A stretch of 64,000 nucleotides of DNA from Pseudoduganella armeniaca (GTDB lineage: Bacteria > Pseudomonadota > Gammaproteobacteria > Burkholderiales > Burkholderiaceae_D): assembly GCF_003028855.1 (NCBI RefSeq), contig NZ_CP028324.1, positions 2,480,001-2,544,000 on the forward strand. Reading direction: 5' to 3'. The stretch's first letter is position 1. Each line of letters starts with the position of its first letter. The notes under the pieces were generated by a model. It was not told where the DNA came from. It saw nothing but the letters and a program-made list of their open reading frames with translations, and made no database searches. Positions 43,100 through 52,936 of the stretch are shown in pieces. Made by a program: the position numbers and the translations under genes.

Positions 43100-43151
43100 C
43101 CGTCACACGAGACCAGCGCCGCGCCGTCGGCCGCGCTGCGGGGAGGGCAAG

Positions 43152-43502
43152 ATGACACAGGCATGGCTGATCCTCACCGGGCCGGACGGCCGCGAACTCG
43201 CCTCTCCGAGCGAGGCGCAGCTGGCCGCGGCGCTGGCGGATGTCTACGCCGGCCACACCCGCGCGGCGGATGGCGGGCCCGGCTCGGCCGTGCTGAGGTT
43301 CGGCTATGACGACGGGTTGATGTACCAGCTCGAGGTCGGCGCCGGCGGTGCCGTGCGCTACGAGGAATGGTCGGACCGCGACTGCGAGATCGCGCTGGCC
43401 GAGCCGCGCCAGATGTCGGCCGCACAGGACGAGGCGCTGCAGCTGTGGAAATGGCTGGCGCAGCGGCAGGTGGCGCGGATTCGGGAGCAGGACTGGCTAT
43501 GA
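43152..43502 (+). CDS. Hypothetical protein, 116 aa
   Basis: The 116-residue cytoplasmic acidic protein of unknown function starts TQAWLILTGPDGRELAS and ends WKWLAQRQVARIREQDWL. It is alternating strand/helix and resembles no family I can name. GGGAGG precedes ATG 43152. It follows the glycine-zipper gene by 52 bp on the same strand and faces the UspA gene with 37 bp between stops. Confidence 0.65.
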   Translation: MTQAWLILTGPDGRELASPSEAQLAAALADVYAGHTRAADGGPGSAVLRFGYDDGLMYQLEVGAGGAVRYEEWSDRDCEIALAEPRQMSAAQDEALQLWKWLAQRQVARIREQDWL

Positions 43503-43539
43503 AACCCGTGGGGGTGTGTCGATTGTCGCCGGCGCTGCC

Positions 43540-44445
43540 CTAATGCGCCATCAGCACCGGCACCGTCATCCCGTCCAGCACGGCGCGGGTCACGCCGCCC
43601 AGCAGTGTCTCGCGCAGGCGCGAGTGGCCGAAGGCACCCAATACCATCAGATCGCAGCCCCGCTCGGCGGCCAGCGCCAGCAGCGTTTCCCCCACCTGCG
43701 ACGGTCGCTTCAAGAGGCCGTGCCGCGGGCTGGCCGCCAGCGTCACCTGGGCCGCCACGCCGTGCCGGCCCAGCCAGGCCACCACGTCCGCGCCGGGCTC
43801 GTTGCCGAACAGCGCCGGGTGCAGTTCCGCGTCGAGGATCGCCACCGTCACTTGCTCGGCCCGCCGCAGCAGCGGCAGGGCCTCGCGCACGGCACGCGCG
43901 GCTTCCTTGCTGGCGTTCCACGCCACCAGGACGTCGCGCCCGGGCAGCGGCGCACCGGGACTGGCGACGCCCGCCGCGCTGACGGAGATCGATCCGCGCG
44001 GCCGCGCCGTGTGCGGCAGCACGAGCACGGGGCAGCCCGATTCGGTCAGCACCTCGGCGGGGAAGCCCGCCGCGCTGCCGCGCTGGTCCGGCAGCACCTG
44101 GCCGACGATGGCCAGGTCCGCATGGCGCGCCACCAGGGACAGGCCGGCGCCCGGTTCGTCGTCCAGCACCCGTTCCTCGAACGACTGCACGCCCAGCGCG
44201 CGCAATTGCGGCGCGAAGCCGGCCAGCGCGTGGGCGGCGCGCTCGCGCAGCACGTCCAGGTGGCGCGCCAGGTTGGGGTCCTGCTCGTCCACCATCTCGT
44301 TCTGGTACAGGAAGCGCGACACGCCCGTCAGCGCCACGCCGATCACGTGCGCGTCGTGCTGCAAGGCCAGCTCGGCCGCCAGCAGCACGCGCGCACCCGC
44401 GTGCGGCGCTTCGTCGAGATGTACCAGGATCGTCTTGTAGGCCAT
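43540..44445 (-). CDS. Universal stress protein, two UspA domains
   Basis: The 301-residue protein has a UspA domain at residues about 1-145 and a second at 165-300. Both start KTILVHLDE/DVLVAWNAS-like and end with the ATP-binding-type GxxGHSRLRETLLGG segment (second copy near 275, LGAFGHSRLRETLLGGVTRAVL). The first copy's G-motif is replaced (VGQVLPDQRGS), so only the second may bind ATP. TATAAT (44452-44457, minus strand) ends six bases before ATG 44445 and no ribosome site is visible, suggesting a leaderless message. Confidence 0.85.
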   Translation of the reverse strand: MAYKTILVHLDEAPHAGARVLLAAELALQHDAHVIGVALTGVSRFLYQNEMVDEQDPNLARHLDVLRERAAHALAGFAPQLRALGVQSFEERVLDDEPGAGLSLVARHADLAIVGQVLPDQRGSAAGFPAEVLTESGCPVLVLPHTARPRGSISVSAAGVASPGAPLPGRDVLVAWNASKEAARAVREALPLLRRAEQVTVAILDAELHPALFGNEPGADVVAWLGRHGVAAQVTLAASPRHGLLKRPSQVGETLLALAAERGCDLMVLGAFGHSRLRETLLGGVTRAVLDGMTVPVLMAH

Positions 44446-44493
44446 GCGCCGATTATAGGAGTGGCGTGAACGGGTGCGCGCACGGCACGGGGA

Positions 44494-44907
44494 TCAAGGC
44501 CCGCGCCGTTCCATGCGGGTCTGGCAGCCGATGCACAGGCAGGCTTCGGGGCGCGCATCCAGGCGCGACGCGCCGATCGGCCCGCCGCAGCTCTCGCAGA
44601 TGCCGTACTCGCCCTGGTCGAACTTGGCCAACGCGTGCCGGATCGCGGCCAGTTGCGCGAGCCGGTGCTCGTCGGCCTCGGCTTCGAGCTGGTTCAGCGT
44701 GCGGTTGCTGGCGCTGTCCGCCGGCGACGTCTCGATTTCCTCGACGGCCGGCGTGCGATTGAACTCGCTGGCCGGCCGGTCCGCGTACTGGCCCAGCAGG
44801 GTGCTCTTGCGTGCCTCCAGCAACGCCTTCAGCGCCGCCAGCCGATCCGGGGTCAAGTCGTTCATTTGCGTGCTCTGGAGTGCGCGCGGGCGGCGCTGGT
44901 TGGACAT
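44494..44907 (-). CDS. TraR/DksA-family zinc-finger protein
   Basis: The 137-residue protein has a long coiled helix pair (about residues 20-85) and a C4 zinc finger near the end. The first Cys pair is CESC, then GGPIGASRLDARPEAC holds the third and CIGC the last. DksA-like proteins bind RNA polymerase through its secondary channel with ppGpp; this member is shorter and lacks the DksA N terminus. An alternative start at ATG 44865 begins MNDLTPDRLAALK. Neither start has a strong ribosome site. It lies between the UspA gene and a membrane-associated pair. Confidence 0.8.
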   Translation of the reverse strand: MSNQRRPRALQSTQMNDLTPDRLAALKALLEARKSTLLGQYADRPASEFNRTPAVEEIETSPADSASNRTLNQLEAEADEHRLAQLAAIRHALAKFDQGEYGICESCGGPIGASRLDARPEACLCIGCQTRMERRGP

Positions 44908-44956
44908 CGTCGCAGCAATGAAGTGCCAGCGGACCCGCTGGCTTCACGCATGCAAT

Positions 44957-45475
44957 TCACGCACCCATTGTATGCCCGTCGTCCGGTTTGCGCGAGTCGG
45001 CCTTGTAGGCGTCCAGGTTGTCCCGCAGGTCTTCGAGTGCCGCCGCGGCATCCTTGGCCTGCGCGCCCGCGATCGCGCCCGCCAGTCCCAGCAGCGCGGC
45101 CACGATGCCGGCGATGTCCTTGGCGCGGTCGATCCGGCGGATCGTCTCGCGCGCCCGCCCGGCCACTTCCAGCAGCTGCGCCTGCGGCACCACGAGGCCC
45201 GCCGTGGCCAGGCGCGCGGCGTCCACGTACAGGCTGTTGGCCTGCTGGCGCAACGCCACCTCCTGCTCGAACAGCGCCTGCGCGTCGGCATGCGTGATGC
45301 CGCCGCCATCGGCGTCGCCCGCCACGGCCGCGTCATCATCGGCACCGTCCACCTGCTGGCCGTTGCGGCGGATGGCGCGCATGATGCGTTCGTGCAGGGC
45401 GTTGGCGCTGGCGGACAGGCTGTCGGCCAGTGCTTCGATATCGGCCGGCAGGGTGGTGGGGGATGAAGCGCTCAT
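44957..45475 (-). CDS. Hypothetical alpha-helical protein, 172 aa
   Basis: The 172-residue protein has no signal peptide. It is a run of helices with one short hydrophobic segment (GIVAALLGLAGAIAGAQ, about residues 125-141) and a charged C-terminal tail. ATG 45475 overlaps the TGA of the lipoprotein gene (45472-45475, ATGA), so the two are co-translated. I recognise no family. The protein probably acts with the lipoprotein at the inner membrane. Confidence 0.65.
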   Translation of the reverse strand: MSASSPTTLPADIEALADSLSASANALHERIMRAIRRNGQQVDGADDDAAVAGDADGGGITHADAQALFEQEVALRQQANSLYVDAARLATAGLVVPQAQLLEVAGRARETIRRIDRAKDIAGIVAALLGLAGAIAGAQAKDAAAALEDLRDNLDAYKADSRKPDDGHTMGA

Positions 45476-46338
45476 GGCAGGGCTCCGGTGGCGGTCGGTA
45501 CGGGGGCGGGCGTGGCGACGCGTACGCTGGCCGGAGGACCGTCGAGGCCCTGCACCAGCGCCTGGTGGCGCGTCTGGATCTCGTGCACGTGGCGCGCGGC
45601 CAGCGTGTGGCGCAGGCCCAGCAGGCGGTACTCGCTGGCCTTTTCCTGCCGGTGCGCTTTCGCCAGCACGGCCAGCAGCCGGTCTTTCGGGTTGTCCGCG
45701 AACGCGGTTTCCACGTCCAGCGTGCCCAGCACGATGGCGCGTTCGTTGTCGTGCGTCTTGTCGTAGTGGCGCAGCACGGTGCTCATGGCATCCAGCGACG
45801 CCTGCATCGGTTCATACCCTTCGCGCAGCATGGCCTGCACGGCCTTGTCCTGTTCCCGGCCGCCCACCAGGCGCGCCAGCAGCCGGGTCAGGCCGGCGTA
45901 GGCGCTGACGTGGCGGTCGGTGATGCCCGCATCCGGCCAGGCCTTGATGCCGCTGGCGGCGCCCTTGAGCTGGTCGTCCACGCTGAACTGCTCGCCGCCG
46001 GCCAACGCGCCGAGGACCCGCATATACGCGACGACCGCCTGCTGGATCGCGATAAAGTCGGGGTAGGCTTCGCGCCGCTTCTCGTCGAGCGAGCGTTCGC
46101 GCTGGTCGGCGGCGGCCGACAGATAGGGTTGTTCGCGCTGGTAGGTGTCGCGGTAGCGCTGGCTCAGTTCCGCGTAGGACGTCAGCGTGGGCGCCAGCGC
46201 GGCGAATTCGCGCACGCCGTCCAGCCGCTTCTGGCCGGCGCAGCCGGCCAGCCCGGCCAGCAACAAAGCAAGCAGCGCCAGCTGCCAGCAACGGCGCACC
46301 AGGGCAGGGAAGTTGGGCAGGGCGGACGACGCATGCAT
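45472..46338 (-). CDS. Lipoprotein of unknown function, 288 aa
   Basis: The 288-residue protein has a lipobox (LAGLAGC, Cys near 33) and a fully helical mature body (SYAELSQRYRDTYQREQ, AKAHRQEKASEYRLLGLRH). It ends with a Pro/Ala tail (PAPVPTATGALP). The length and helical pattern are not from a family I can name. It is translationally coupled to the 172-aa gene. A TTTGCG-CGAA-CGCAAA dyad lies 57 bp upstream of ATG 46338. Confidence 0.7.
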   Translation of the reverse strand: MHASSALPNFPALVRRCWQLALLALLLAGLAGCAGQKRLDGVREFAALAPTLTSYAELSQRYRDTYQREQPYLSAAADQRERSLDEKRREAYPDFIAIQQAVVAYMRVLGALAGGEQFSVDDQLKGAASGIKAWPDAGITDRHVSAYAGLTRLLARLVGGREQDKAVQAMLREGYEPMQASLDAMSTVLRHYDKTHDNERAIVLGTLDVETAFADNPKDRLLAVLAKAHRQEKASEYRLLGLRHTLAARHVHEIQTRHQALVQGLDGPPASVRVATPAPVPTATGALP

Positions 46339-46394
46339 GATGGGCCTTTCTCGTGACCGGTATCAGTATGGTGCGGCAGGCGAAACGGCTGTCG

Positions 46395-46410
46395 TTTGCG
46401 CGAACGCAAA
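46395..46410 (-). promoter_or_regulatory. Variant dyad TTTGCG-CGAA-CGCAAA
   Basis: A perfect 6-4-6 palindrome, one base per half-site away from the extended regulon dyad TGTNCG-N4-CGNACA. A CATACT hexamer (minus strand, 46365-46370) is centred 35 bp away. Confidence 0.4.
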
Positions 46411-46453
46411 GACAATCACGGCGTGGTCGGCCGTCGTTGTAAGGTTAATGCAT

Positions 46454-47227
46454 TTATACGGCGCCGCGCCAGCCCAATCCCGCCACCGTGTTGTCGCGCG
46501 GCCGGTATTCGCAGCCGACCCAGCCGTCGTAACCGAGTTGGTCGAGCAGGCGCAGCAGCGATGGGTAGTCGATCTGGCCCGTGCCGGGCTCGTGCCGTCC
46601 CGGGGCATCGGCCAGCTGGACGTGACGGATCGACGGCAAGCAGGCGCGCAGGCTGTCCTCCAGCGGCTCCTCCATCCGGTGCATGTGATAGATGTCGTAT
46701 TGGAGATACACGTTGGGCCGGGCACAGGCGGCGATGATGTCGAGCGCGTCGGCGCTGCGCTGCAGGAAGTAGCCGGGCATGTCGAAACCGTTGATCGGCT
46801 CGATCAGCACACCGATGCCGTGCGGCGCGAACAGCTCGGCCGCGTACTGCAGGTTGACGATGTAGGCCTCGCGCGCGCGCCGCGACGGCAGGCCGGGCGG
46901 CAGGATCCCGGCCATGCAATGCACGTACGGCACGTTCAGCCGGGTGGCATAGCGCAGCGCCATCTGCACGCTGGCGCGAAATTCGCTCATGCGGCGCGGA
47001 TCGCAGGCGTTGCCGCGATCGCCGCGCTCCCAGTCGCCCGGCGGCAGGTTGTGCAGGGCCAGTTGCAGGCCGTTCTCTTCCAGCCGGCGCGCGATGTCGT
47101 CGGGATCGTATTCGTAGGGGAACAGGAATTCGACACCCTCGAAGCCGGCGTCGCGGGCGGCGGCAAAACGGTCGAGGAAGCTGTGCTCGGTAAACAGCAT
47201 GGACAGATTGGCGGCAAAGCGGGGCAT
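46454..47227 (-). CDS. hyi: Hydroxypyruvate isomerase
   Basis: The 257-residue TIM-barrel isomerase interconverts hydroxypyruvate and tartronate semialdehyde in glyoxylate metabolism. The family start MPRFAANLSMLFTE is present, with EFLFPYEYDPDD near 33. The metal and substrate motifs LIEPINGFDMPGYFL near 141, YDIYHMHRMEE near 178, and HVQLADAPGRHEPGTG near 203 are all intact. No partner glyoxylate genes are in the window. An inverted repeat at 47254-47294 is positioned as a possible operator. Confidence 0.9.
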   Translation of the reverse strand: MPRFAANLSMLFTEHSFLDRFAAARDAGFEGVEFLFPYEYDPDDIARRLEENGLQLALHNLPPGDWERGDRGNACDPRRMSEFRASVQMALRYATRLNVPYVHCMAGILPPGLPSRRAREAYIVNLQYAAELFAPHGIGVLIEPINGFDMPGYFLQRSADALDIIAACARPNVYLQYDIYHMHRMEEPLEDSLRACLPSIRHVQLADAPGRHEPGTGQIDYPSLLRLLDQLGYDGWVGCEYRPRDNTVAGLGWRGAV

Positions 47228-47253
47228 GGCGACTTCCAGGAGCAGAAAGTTGT

Positions 47254-47294
47254 CATACTATCAGTTTAAAGACGGGCCGGGCACTGACAGTATG
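47254..47294. promoter_or_regulatory. Inverted repeat upstream of hyi
   Basis: CATACTATCAGT (47254-47265) and ACTGACAGTATG (47283-47294) are complementary at 11 of 12 positions around 17 bp, starting 27 bp upstream of the hyi start codon. The layout suggests an operator; the regulator is unknown. Confidence 0.5.
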
Positions 47295-47318
47295 AGCAGG
47301 GCTCATATTCGACAGGAC

Positions 47319-47345
47319 AAAAAAAACCACCGCACGGCGGTGGTT
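47319..47345 (-). terminator. Terminator of rhlE
   Basis: The stem AACCACCGC/GCGGTGGTT (47325-47333 with 47337-47345) is followed on the minus strand by a T-run. Confidence 0.85.
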
Positions 47346-47396
47346 CAACTCGACCGCCGCGCAAGCGACGAATCAAGGGGTAAGTCGAAGCATCGT

Positions 47397-48815
<1,419 letters not shown>

Positions 48816-48931
48816 AGGTACTCGATTAGTGATCCCTGTCGATTCTGACAGGTGAGAAAGATTGCATCCGGGCGGAATTTCCGCACAGATAGTATAGCAG
48901 CGATTCTCAACGCTAATTTCGCACTGGAAAT

Positions 48932-48961
48932 AAAAAAAGGAGGCTTTCGCCTCCTTTTTTG
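48932..48961 (-). terminator. Terminator of suhB
   Basis: The stem AGGAGGC/GCCTCCT is extended by A/T runs on both sides (AAAAAAAGGAGGC and its complement), so it can stop transcription from either direction. Confidence 0.9.
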
Positions 48962-49008
48962 TAACAATGTCACAGATTGTTAGCAGATCGCTATCAGTTC
49001 GACGACGT

Positions 49009-49800
49009 TCAAGCGAATTCGGCCAGCAGCGGGACCATCTGGCCGAACACGCGCGGGCTGGCCGCGATGATGTGGCCGGTAGCCATATAGTTCGATTCGC
49101 CGTTGAACTCGCCGGCGATGCCGCCCGCTTCCGTCACCAGCAGGGAACCGGCTGCGATGTCCCATGGCTGCAGGTTCTTTTCATAGAAGCCGTCCAGGCG
49201 GCCGCAGGCGACGTAGGCCAGGTCCAGCGCGGCCGAACCGGCGCGGCGCACGCCGTGGCAACGCTCGGCCATGATGCCGTACATCTTCAGGTATTCGTCC
49301 AGCGCCTTCGGGCTGCCGTTCTTGTAGCCCGTGCCCAGCAGGGCGCCGCTGATACGGTCCTGCTTGCGCACGCGGATACGCTTCTCGTTCAGGTAGGCGC
49401 CGGCGCCTTTCTCGGCGGTAAACAGGTCGTTGGCGACCGGGTCGTAGACCAGGCCCAGCGTGATGACGCCGCGCTGCTGCAGCGCGATCGACACCGCATA
49501 TTGTGGGAAGCCGTGCATGAAGTTGGTGGTGCCGTCCAGCGGGTCGATGACCCACACGAATTCACTCTCGTCGTTCACGTTGCCCGTGGTGCCGGATTCC
49601 TCGCACAGGAAGGCATGGTCGGGATAAGCTTTTTGCAAGACTTCGATGATGGCCTGCTCGGCGGCCTGGTCGACGTCCGTCACGAAGTCGTTGTGTTGTT
49701 TTTCGGTGACAGTGACCCGGTCCAGGTCGAACGATGCGCGGTTGATGACGGCGGCGCCGCGACGGGCGGCCTTGACGGCCGTGTTGAGCATTGGATGCAT
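49009..49800 (-). CDS. suhB: Inositol-1-monophosphatase family protein
   Basis: The 263-residue protein has the metal motifs ESG near residue 68, DPLDGTTNF near 86 and WDIAAGSLLVTEAGG near 213. These define the inositol monophosphatase/SuhB family. In E. coli SuhB also joins the rRNA antitermination complex. The start is ATG 49800 with MHPMLNTAVKAARR; longer frames upstream lack homology. It is divergent from trmJ, the same arrangement as in E. coli, supporting both calls. Confidence 0.85.
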   Translation of the reverse strand: MHPMLNTAVKAARRGAAVINRASFDLDRVTVTEKQHNDFVTDVDQAAEQAIIEVLQKAYPDHAFLCEESGTTGNVNDESEFVWVIDPLDGTTNFMHGFPQYAVSIALQQRGVITLGLVYDPVANDLFTAEKGAGAYLNEKRIRVRKQDRISGALLGTGYKNGSPKALDEYLKMYGIMAERCHGVRRAGSAALDLAYVACGRLDGFYEKNLQPWDIAAGSLLVTEAGGIAGEFNGESNYMATGHIIAASPRVFGQMVPLLAEFA

Positions 49801-49960
49801 TGCAATTCCCCAAATGGAAGCGCGACCCTGGCCCGCCGCACTTCGTGCGGCAGCGAGAGGATCGGCAAGCTGTGAACAAGAATGAATTAAAGAGCGGCCG
49901 CGAGGCCAGGTGGTCAGGGTAGAATCCGCACCCACCGACTCGCGAAAACCGCTATTTTAA

Positions 49961-50734
49961 ATGAAGCAGCCCGAAATCACATCGTCTCTTTTCAGCCGCC
50001 TGCGCGTGGTGCTGGTGGAAACCAGCCGGCCGGGCAATATCGGCGCCGTCGCCCGGGCCATGAAAACGATGGGATTTGCCGACCTGGTGCTGGTCAATCC
50101 GCGCCATGAAGGCATGCTCCAGCATGAGGAGGCGGTGGCTTTTGCCAGCGGCGCGCAGGACCTGCTGGCAAGCGCCCGCATCGTCTGCACCATCGGCGAG
50201 GCGCTGGAAGGGATCAACTATGCCGCGGCGGTCTCGGCCCGCCTGCGCGAATTCTCGCCGCCGGTGCACACGCCGCGCGCGGTGGCCGAGCATGCCGCCA
50301 CCAGCGCCGACCTGCACGTCGCCCTGGTGCTGGGCAACGAGCGTTTCGGCCTGCCGAACGACATCGTCGAGCGCTGCAACGTGCTGATCAACATTCCCGC
50401 CAATCCCGACTACTCGTCGCTGAACCTGGCCCAGGCGGCGCAGGTACTGGTCTACGAATGCCGGATGGCGGCATTGGCGGCGAGCGATGCGCCGGCCGCG
50501 CCGACCGACGTCGGCTTCCACGGCGAAGCCGCCTCGCTGGCGCAGATCGACGGCATGTACGCCCACCTGGAACAGGCGCTGGTGGCCGTCGGCTTCCTGG
50601 ACGCCAACAATCCCCGCAAGCTGATGCCACGCATCAAGCGCCTGTTTGCCCGCACCCAGCTGGAAACGGAAGAAGTCAACATCCTGCGCGGTATCGCGCG
50701 CCAGATCATGGCCCGCTGCAACAAGCAAAACTGA
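49961..50734 (+). CDS. trmJ: tRNA (cytidine/uridine-2'-O-)-methyltransferase TrmJ
   Basis: The 257-residue SPOUT methyltransferase carries the N-terminal VLVETSRPGNIGAVARAMK and the knot motifs LGNERFGLPNDIVERC near 127 and IPANPDYSSLNLAQA near 146. It 2'-O-methylates position 32 of certain tRNAs using S-adenosylmethionine. There is no ribosome site; the message may be nearly leaderless. It is divergent from suhB. Confidence 0.9.
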   Translation: MKQPEITSSLFSRLRVVLVETSRPGNIGAVARAMKTMGFADLVLVNPRHEGMLQHEEAVAFASGAQDLLASARIVCTIGEALEGINYAAAVSARLREFSPPVHTPRAVAEHAATSADLHVALVLGNERFGLPNDIVERCNVLINIPANPDYSSLNLAQAAQVLVYECRMAALAASDAPAAPTDVGFHGEAASLAQIDGMYAHLEQALVAVGFLDANNPRKLMPRIKRLFARTQLETEEVNILRGIARQIMARCNKQN

Positions 50735-50803
50735 GGCCGGACTCTAATCGCACGGTCGTTCCTCTCGTACACTCGGCTGACAAAACCAACAGCACGGAGA
50801 CGT

Positions 50804-51322
50804 ATGACGACACGCAGATCGTTCCTCAAATTCGGGGTGGGCGGCGCCTTGGCGCTGGCGGCCGGCGGTGCGCTGTACCGCGGCCTCCAGCATGGCGCCC
50901 CCGACCGCTTCAACCTGGACGCCGCCGGCCGCGAATTGCTGACGGCCGTCGTGCCGGCCTTGCTGGGGCCGGCGCTGCCGAGCGCGCCAGCGGCCCGGCA
51001 GCAGGCCATCCAGGCCAACGTCGAGCGCGTCAAGGTCGCCATCGCCGGCCTGCCGCTGGCCGCGCAGGGCGAGCTGCAAGACCTGTTCGGCTTGCTGGCG
51101 CTGGCGCCCACGCGGCGCCTGCTGGCGGGGCTGCCGGCCTGGCGCGATGCCACGCCGACGCAGCTGGAAGAATTCCTGCAAGGCTGGCGCCTGCACCGCT
51201 TCGCCCAGCTGCGCGCGGGCTACCAGGCGCTGCACGACCTCGTCATCGGCAGCTGGTATGCCGACCCATCGAGCTGGGCCGCCATCGGCTATCCCGGCCC
51301 CATGCCGGAACTGGCCGCATGA
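50804..51322 (+). CDS. Tat-exported small subunit (gluconate 2-dehydrogenase subunit 3-like)
   Basis: The 172-residue protein has a twin-arginine signal (TTRRSFLKFGVGGALALAAGG). A helical mature domain like the gamma/subunit 3 partners of GMC dehydrogenases follows. GGAG precedes ATG 50804. Its stop overlaps the next gene's start as ATGA (51319-51322). It probably carries the GMC subunit through the Tat pathway and holds it in the periplasm. Substrate unknown. Confidence 0.8.
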   Translation: MTTRRSFLKFGVGGALALAAGGALYRGLQHGAPDRFNLDAAGRELLTAVVPALLGPALPSAPAARQQAIQANVERVKVAIAGLPLAAQGELQDLFGLLALAPTRRLLAGLPAWRDATPTQLEEFLQGWRLHRFAQLRAGYQALHDLVIGSWYADPSSWAAIGYPGPMPELAA

Positions 51323-52926
51323 GCAGCCATCAAAGTCCCATCGCGGATCCCATCGCCGCCGGCGTCGCGGCCGGCTGGAAAGTCATCGACTGCGCCGCCC
51401 TGGCGGAGAACCGCGTCATCGAGGCCGACGTCGCCATCGTCGGCAGCGGTGCCGGCGGCGGCGTCACGGCCGAGATCCTGACGGCGGCCGGCCTGAATGT
51501 CGTCATCGTCGAGGAGGGCGCGCTGAAATCGTCGCGCGACTTCAAGATGCGCGAGGCCGAAGCCTATCCCGCGCTGTACCAGGAATCGGCCGCGCGCAAG
51601 ACGCGCGACAAGGCCATCAACATCCTGCAGGGCCGCACCGTGGGCGGCTCGACGACGGTCAACTGGACGTCCAGCTTCCGCACCCCGCCGACCACGCTGA
51701 CGCACTGGCAGCGCCGCTTCGGCCTGACGGGCTACACCGTCGAGGCGCTGGCGCCATGGTTCGAACGGATGGAGCAGCGCCTGCACATCGCCGACTGGCC
51801 GACGCCGCCGAACGCCAACAACGACCTGCTGCGCCAGGGCGCGGGCAAGCTGGGCATCCACACCGCGGCGATCCGCCGCAACGTCAACGGCTGCTGGAAC
51901 CTGGGCTACTGCGGCATGGGTTGCCCGACCAATGCCAAGCAGTCGATGCTGATCACGACGATCCCGGCCGCGCTGGCGGGCGGCGCGACGCTGCTGACGC
52001 GCGCCCGCGCCGAACGCCTGGTACTGCGCGGCGACAAGGCCGAGCACGTGCTGGTGACGGCGCTGGGTGCGGACGGTATCGCGCCAACGGGCCGCACGGT
52101 GACGGTGCGCGCGCGACACGTCGTCGTGGCCGGCGGCGCCATCAACTCGCCCGGCCTGCTGCTGCGCTCACAGGCGCCCGACCCGCACAAGCTGCTGGGC
52201 AAGCGCACCTTCCTGCATCCGACGCTGGTCTCGGCCGGCCGCTTCGCCCAGCCGGTGGAGGGCTACGCGGGTGCGCCGCAAACGGTGTATTCCGACCACT
52301 TCCTCGATACCCTGCCGGTCGACGGGCCGGTGGGCTACAAGCTGGAAGTGCCGCCGCTGCATCCGCTGCTGCTGTCGACCACCCTGGCCGGCTTCGGCGC
52401 GGCGCACGCGGAAGCGATGCGCCATTTCGCCCGCACGCACGGTATGCTGGCGCTGCTGCGCGACGGTTTCCACGAGGGCTCGCAAGGCGGCCAGGTCCAC
52501 CTGCGCGGCGACGGCACGCCGGAGCTGGACTACACGATGACGGACTACCTGTGGGACGGCGCCCGGCGCGCGCTGCTGACGATGGCGGAGATCCAGTTCG
52601 CCGCCGGCGCCGAGGCCGTGCTGCCGCTGCACGAGATGGGACGCCACCACGCCAGCTGGCCCGAGGCGAAGGCGGCGATCCAGGCGCTGCCGATGGCGCC
52701 GCTGCTGACCCGGGTCGCGTCGGCCCACGTGATGGGCGGCTGCACGATGGCGGCCCACGAGCGCGACGGCGTGGTCGCGCCGGACGGCCGCTACCGCGAG
52801 CTGGCCAACGTGTCCGTGCACGACGGCTCGCTGTTCCCGACCTCGATCGGCGCCAACCCGCAGCTGTCGATCTACGGCATCACGGCCCGCCTGGCCACGG
52901 ACCTGGCGACCCGGCTGAAAGGATAG
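51319..52926 (+). CDS. GMC-family FAD-dependent oxidoreductase
   Basis: The 535-residue protein has the FAD Rossmann motif AIVGSGAGGGVTAEIL near 37 and VGGSTTVNWT near 110. The second GMC pattern VVVAGGAINSPGLLLRSQ lies near 275, and the C-terminal His/Asn catalytic pair is probably within SIGANPQLSIYG near 515. It lacks its own signal peptide, consistent with export by hitchhiking on the Tat partner encoded just upstream. The reaction is dehydrogenation of an alcohol or sugar, electron acceptor unknown. Confidence 0.85.
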   Translation: MSSHQSPIADPIAAGVAAGWKVIDCAALAENRVIEADVAIVGSGAGGGVTAEILTAAGLNVVIVEEGALKSSRDFKMREAEAYPALYQESAARKTRDKAINILQGRTVGGSTTVNWTSSFRTPPTTLTHWQRRFGLTGYTVEALAPWFERMEQRLHIADWPTPPNANNDLLRQGAGKLGIHTAAIRRNVNGCWNLGYCGMGCPTNAKQSMLITTIPAALAGGATLLTRARAERLVLRGDKAEHVLVTALGADGIAPTGRTVTVRARHVVVAGGAINSPGLLLRSQAPDPHKLLGKRTFLHPTLVSAGRFAQPVEGYAGAPQTVYSDHFLDTLPVDGPVGYKLEVPPLHPLLLSTTLAGFGAAHAEAMRHFARTHGMLALLRDGFHEGSQGGQVHLRGDGTPELDYTMTDYLWDGARRALLTMAEIQFAAGAEAVLPLHEMGRHHASWPEAKAAIQALPMAPLLTRVASAHVMGGCTMAAHERDGVVAPDGRYRELANVSVHDGSLFPTSIGANPQLSIYGITARLATDLATRLKG

Positions 52927-52936
52927 GAGCGGTTCA

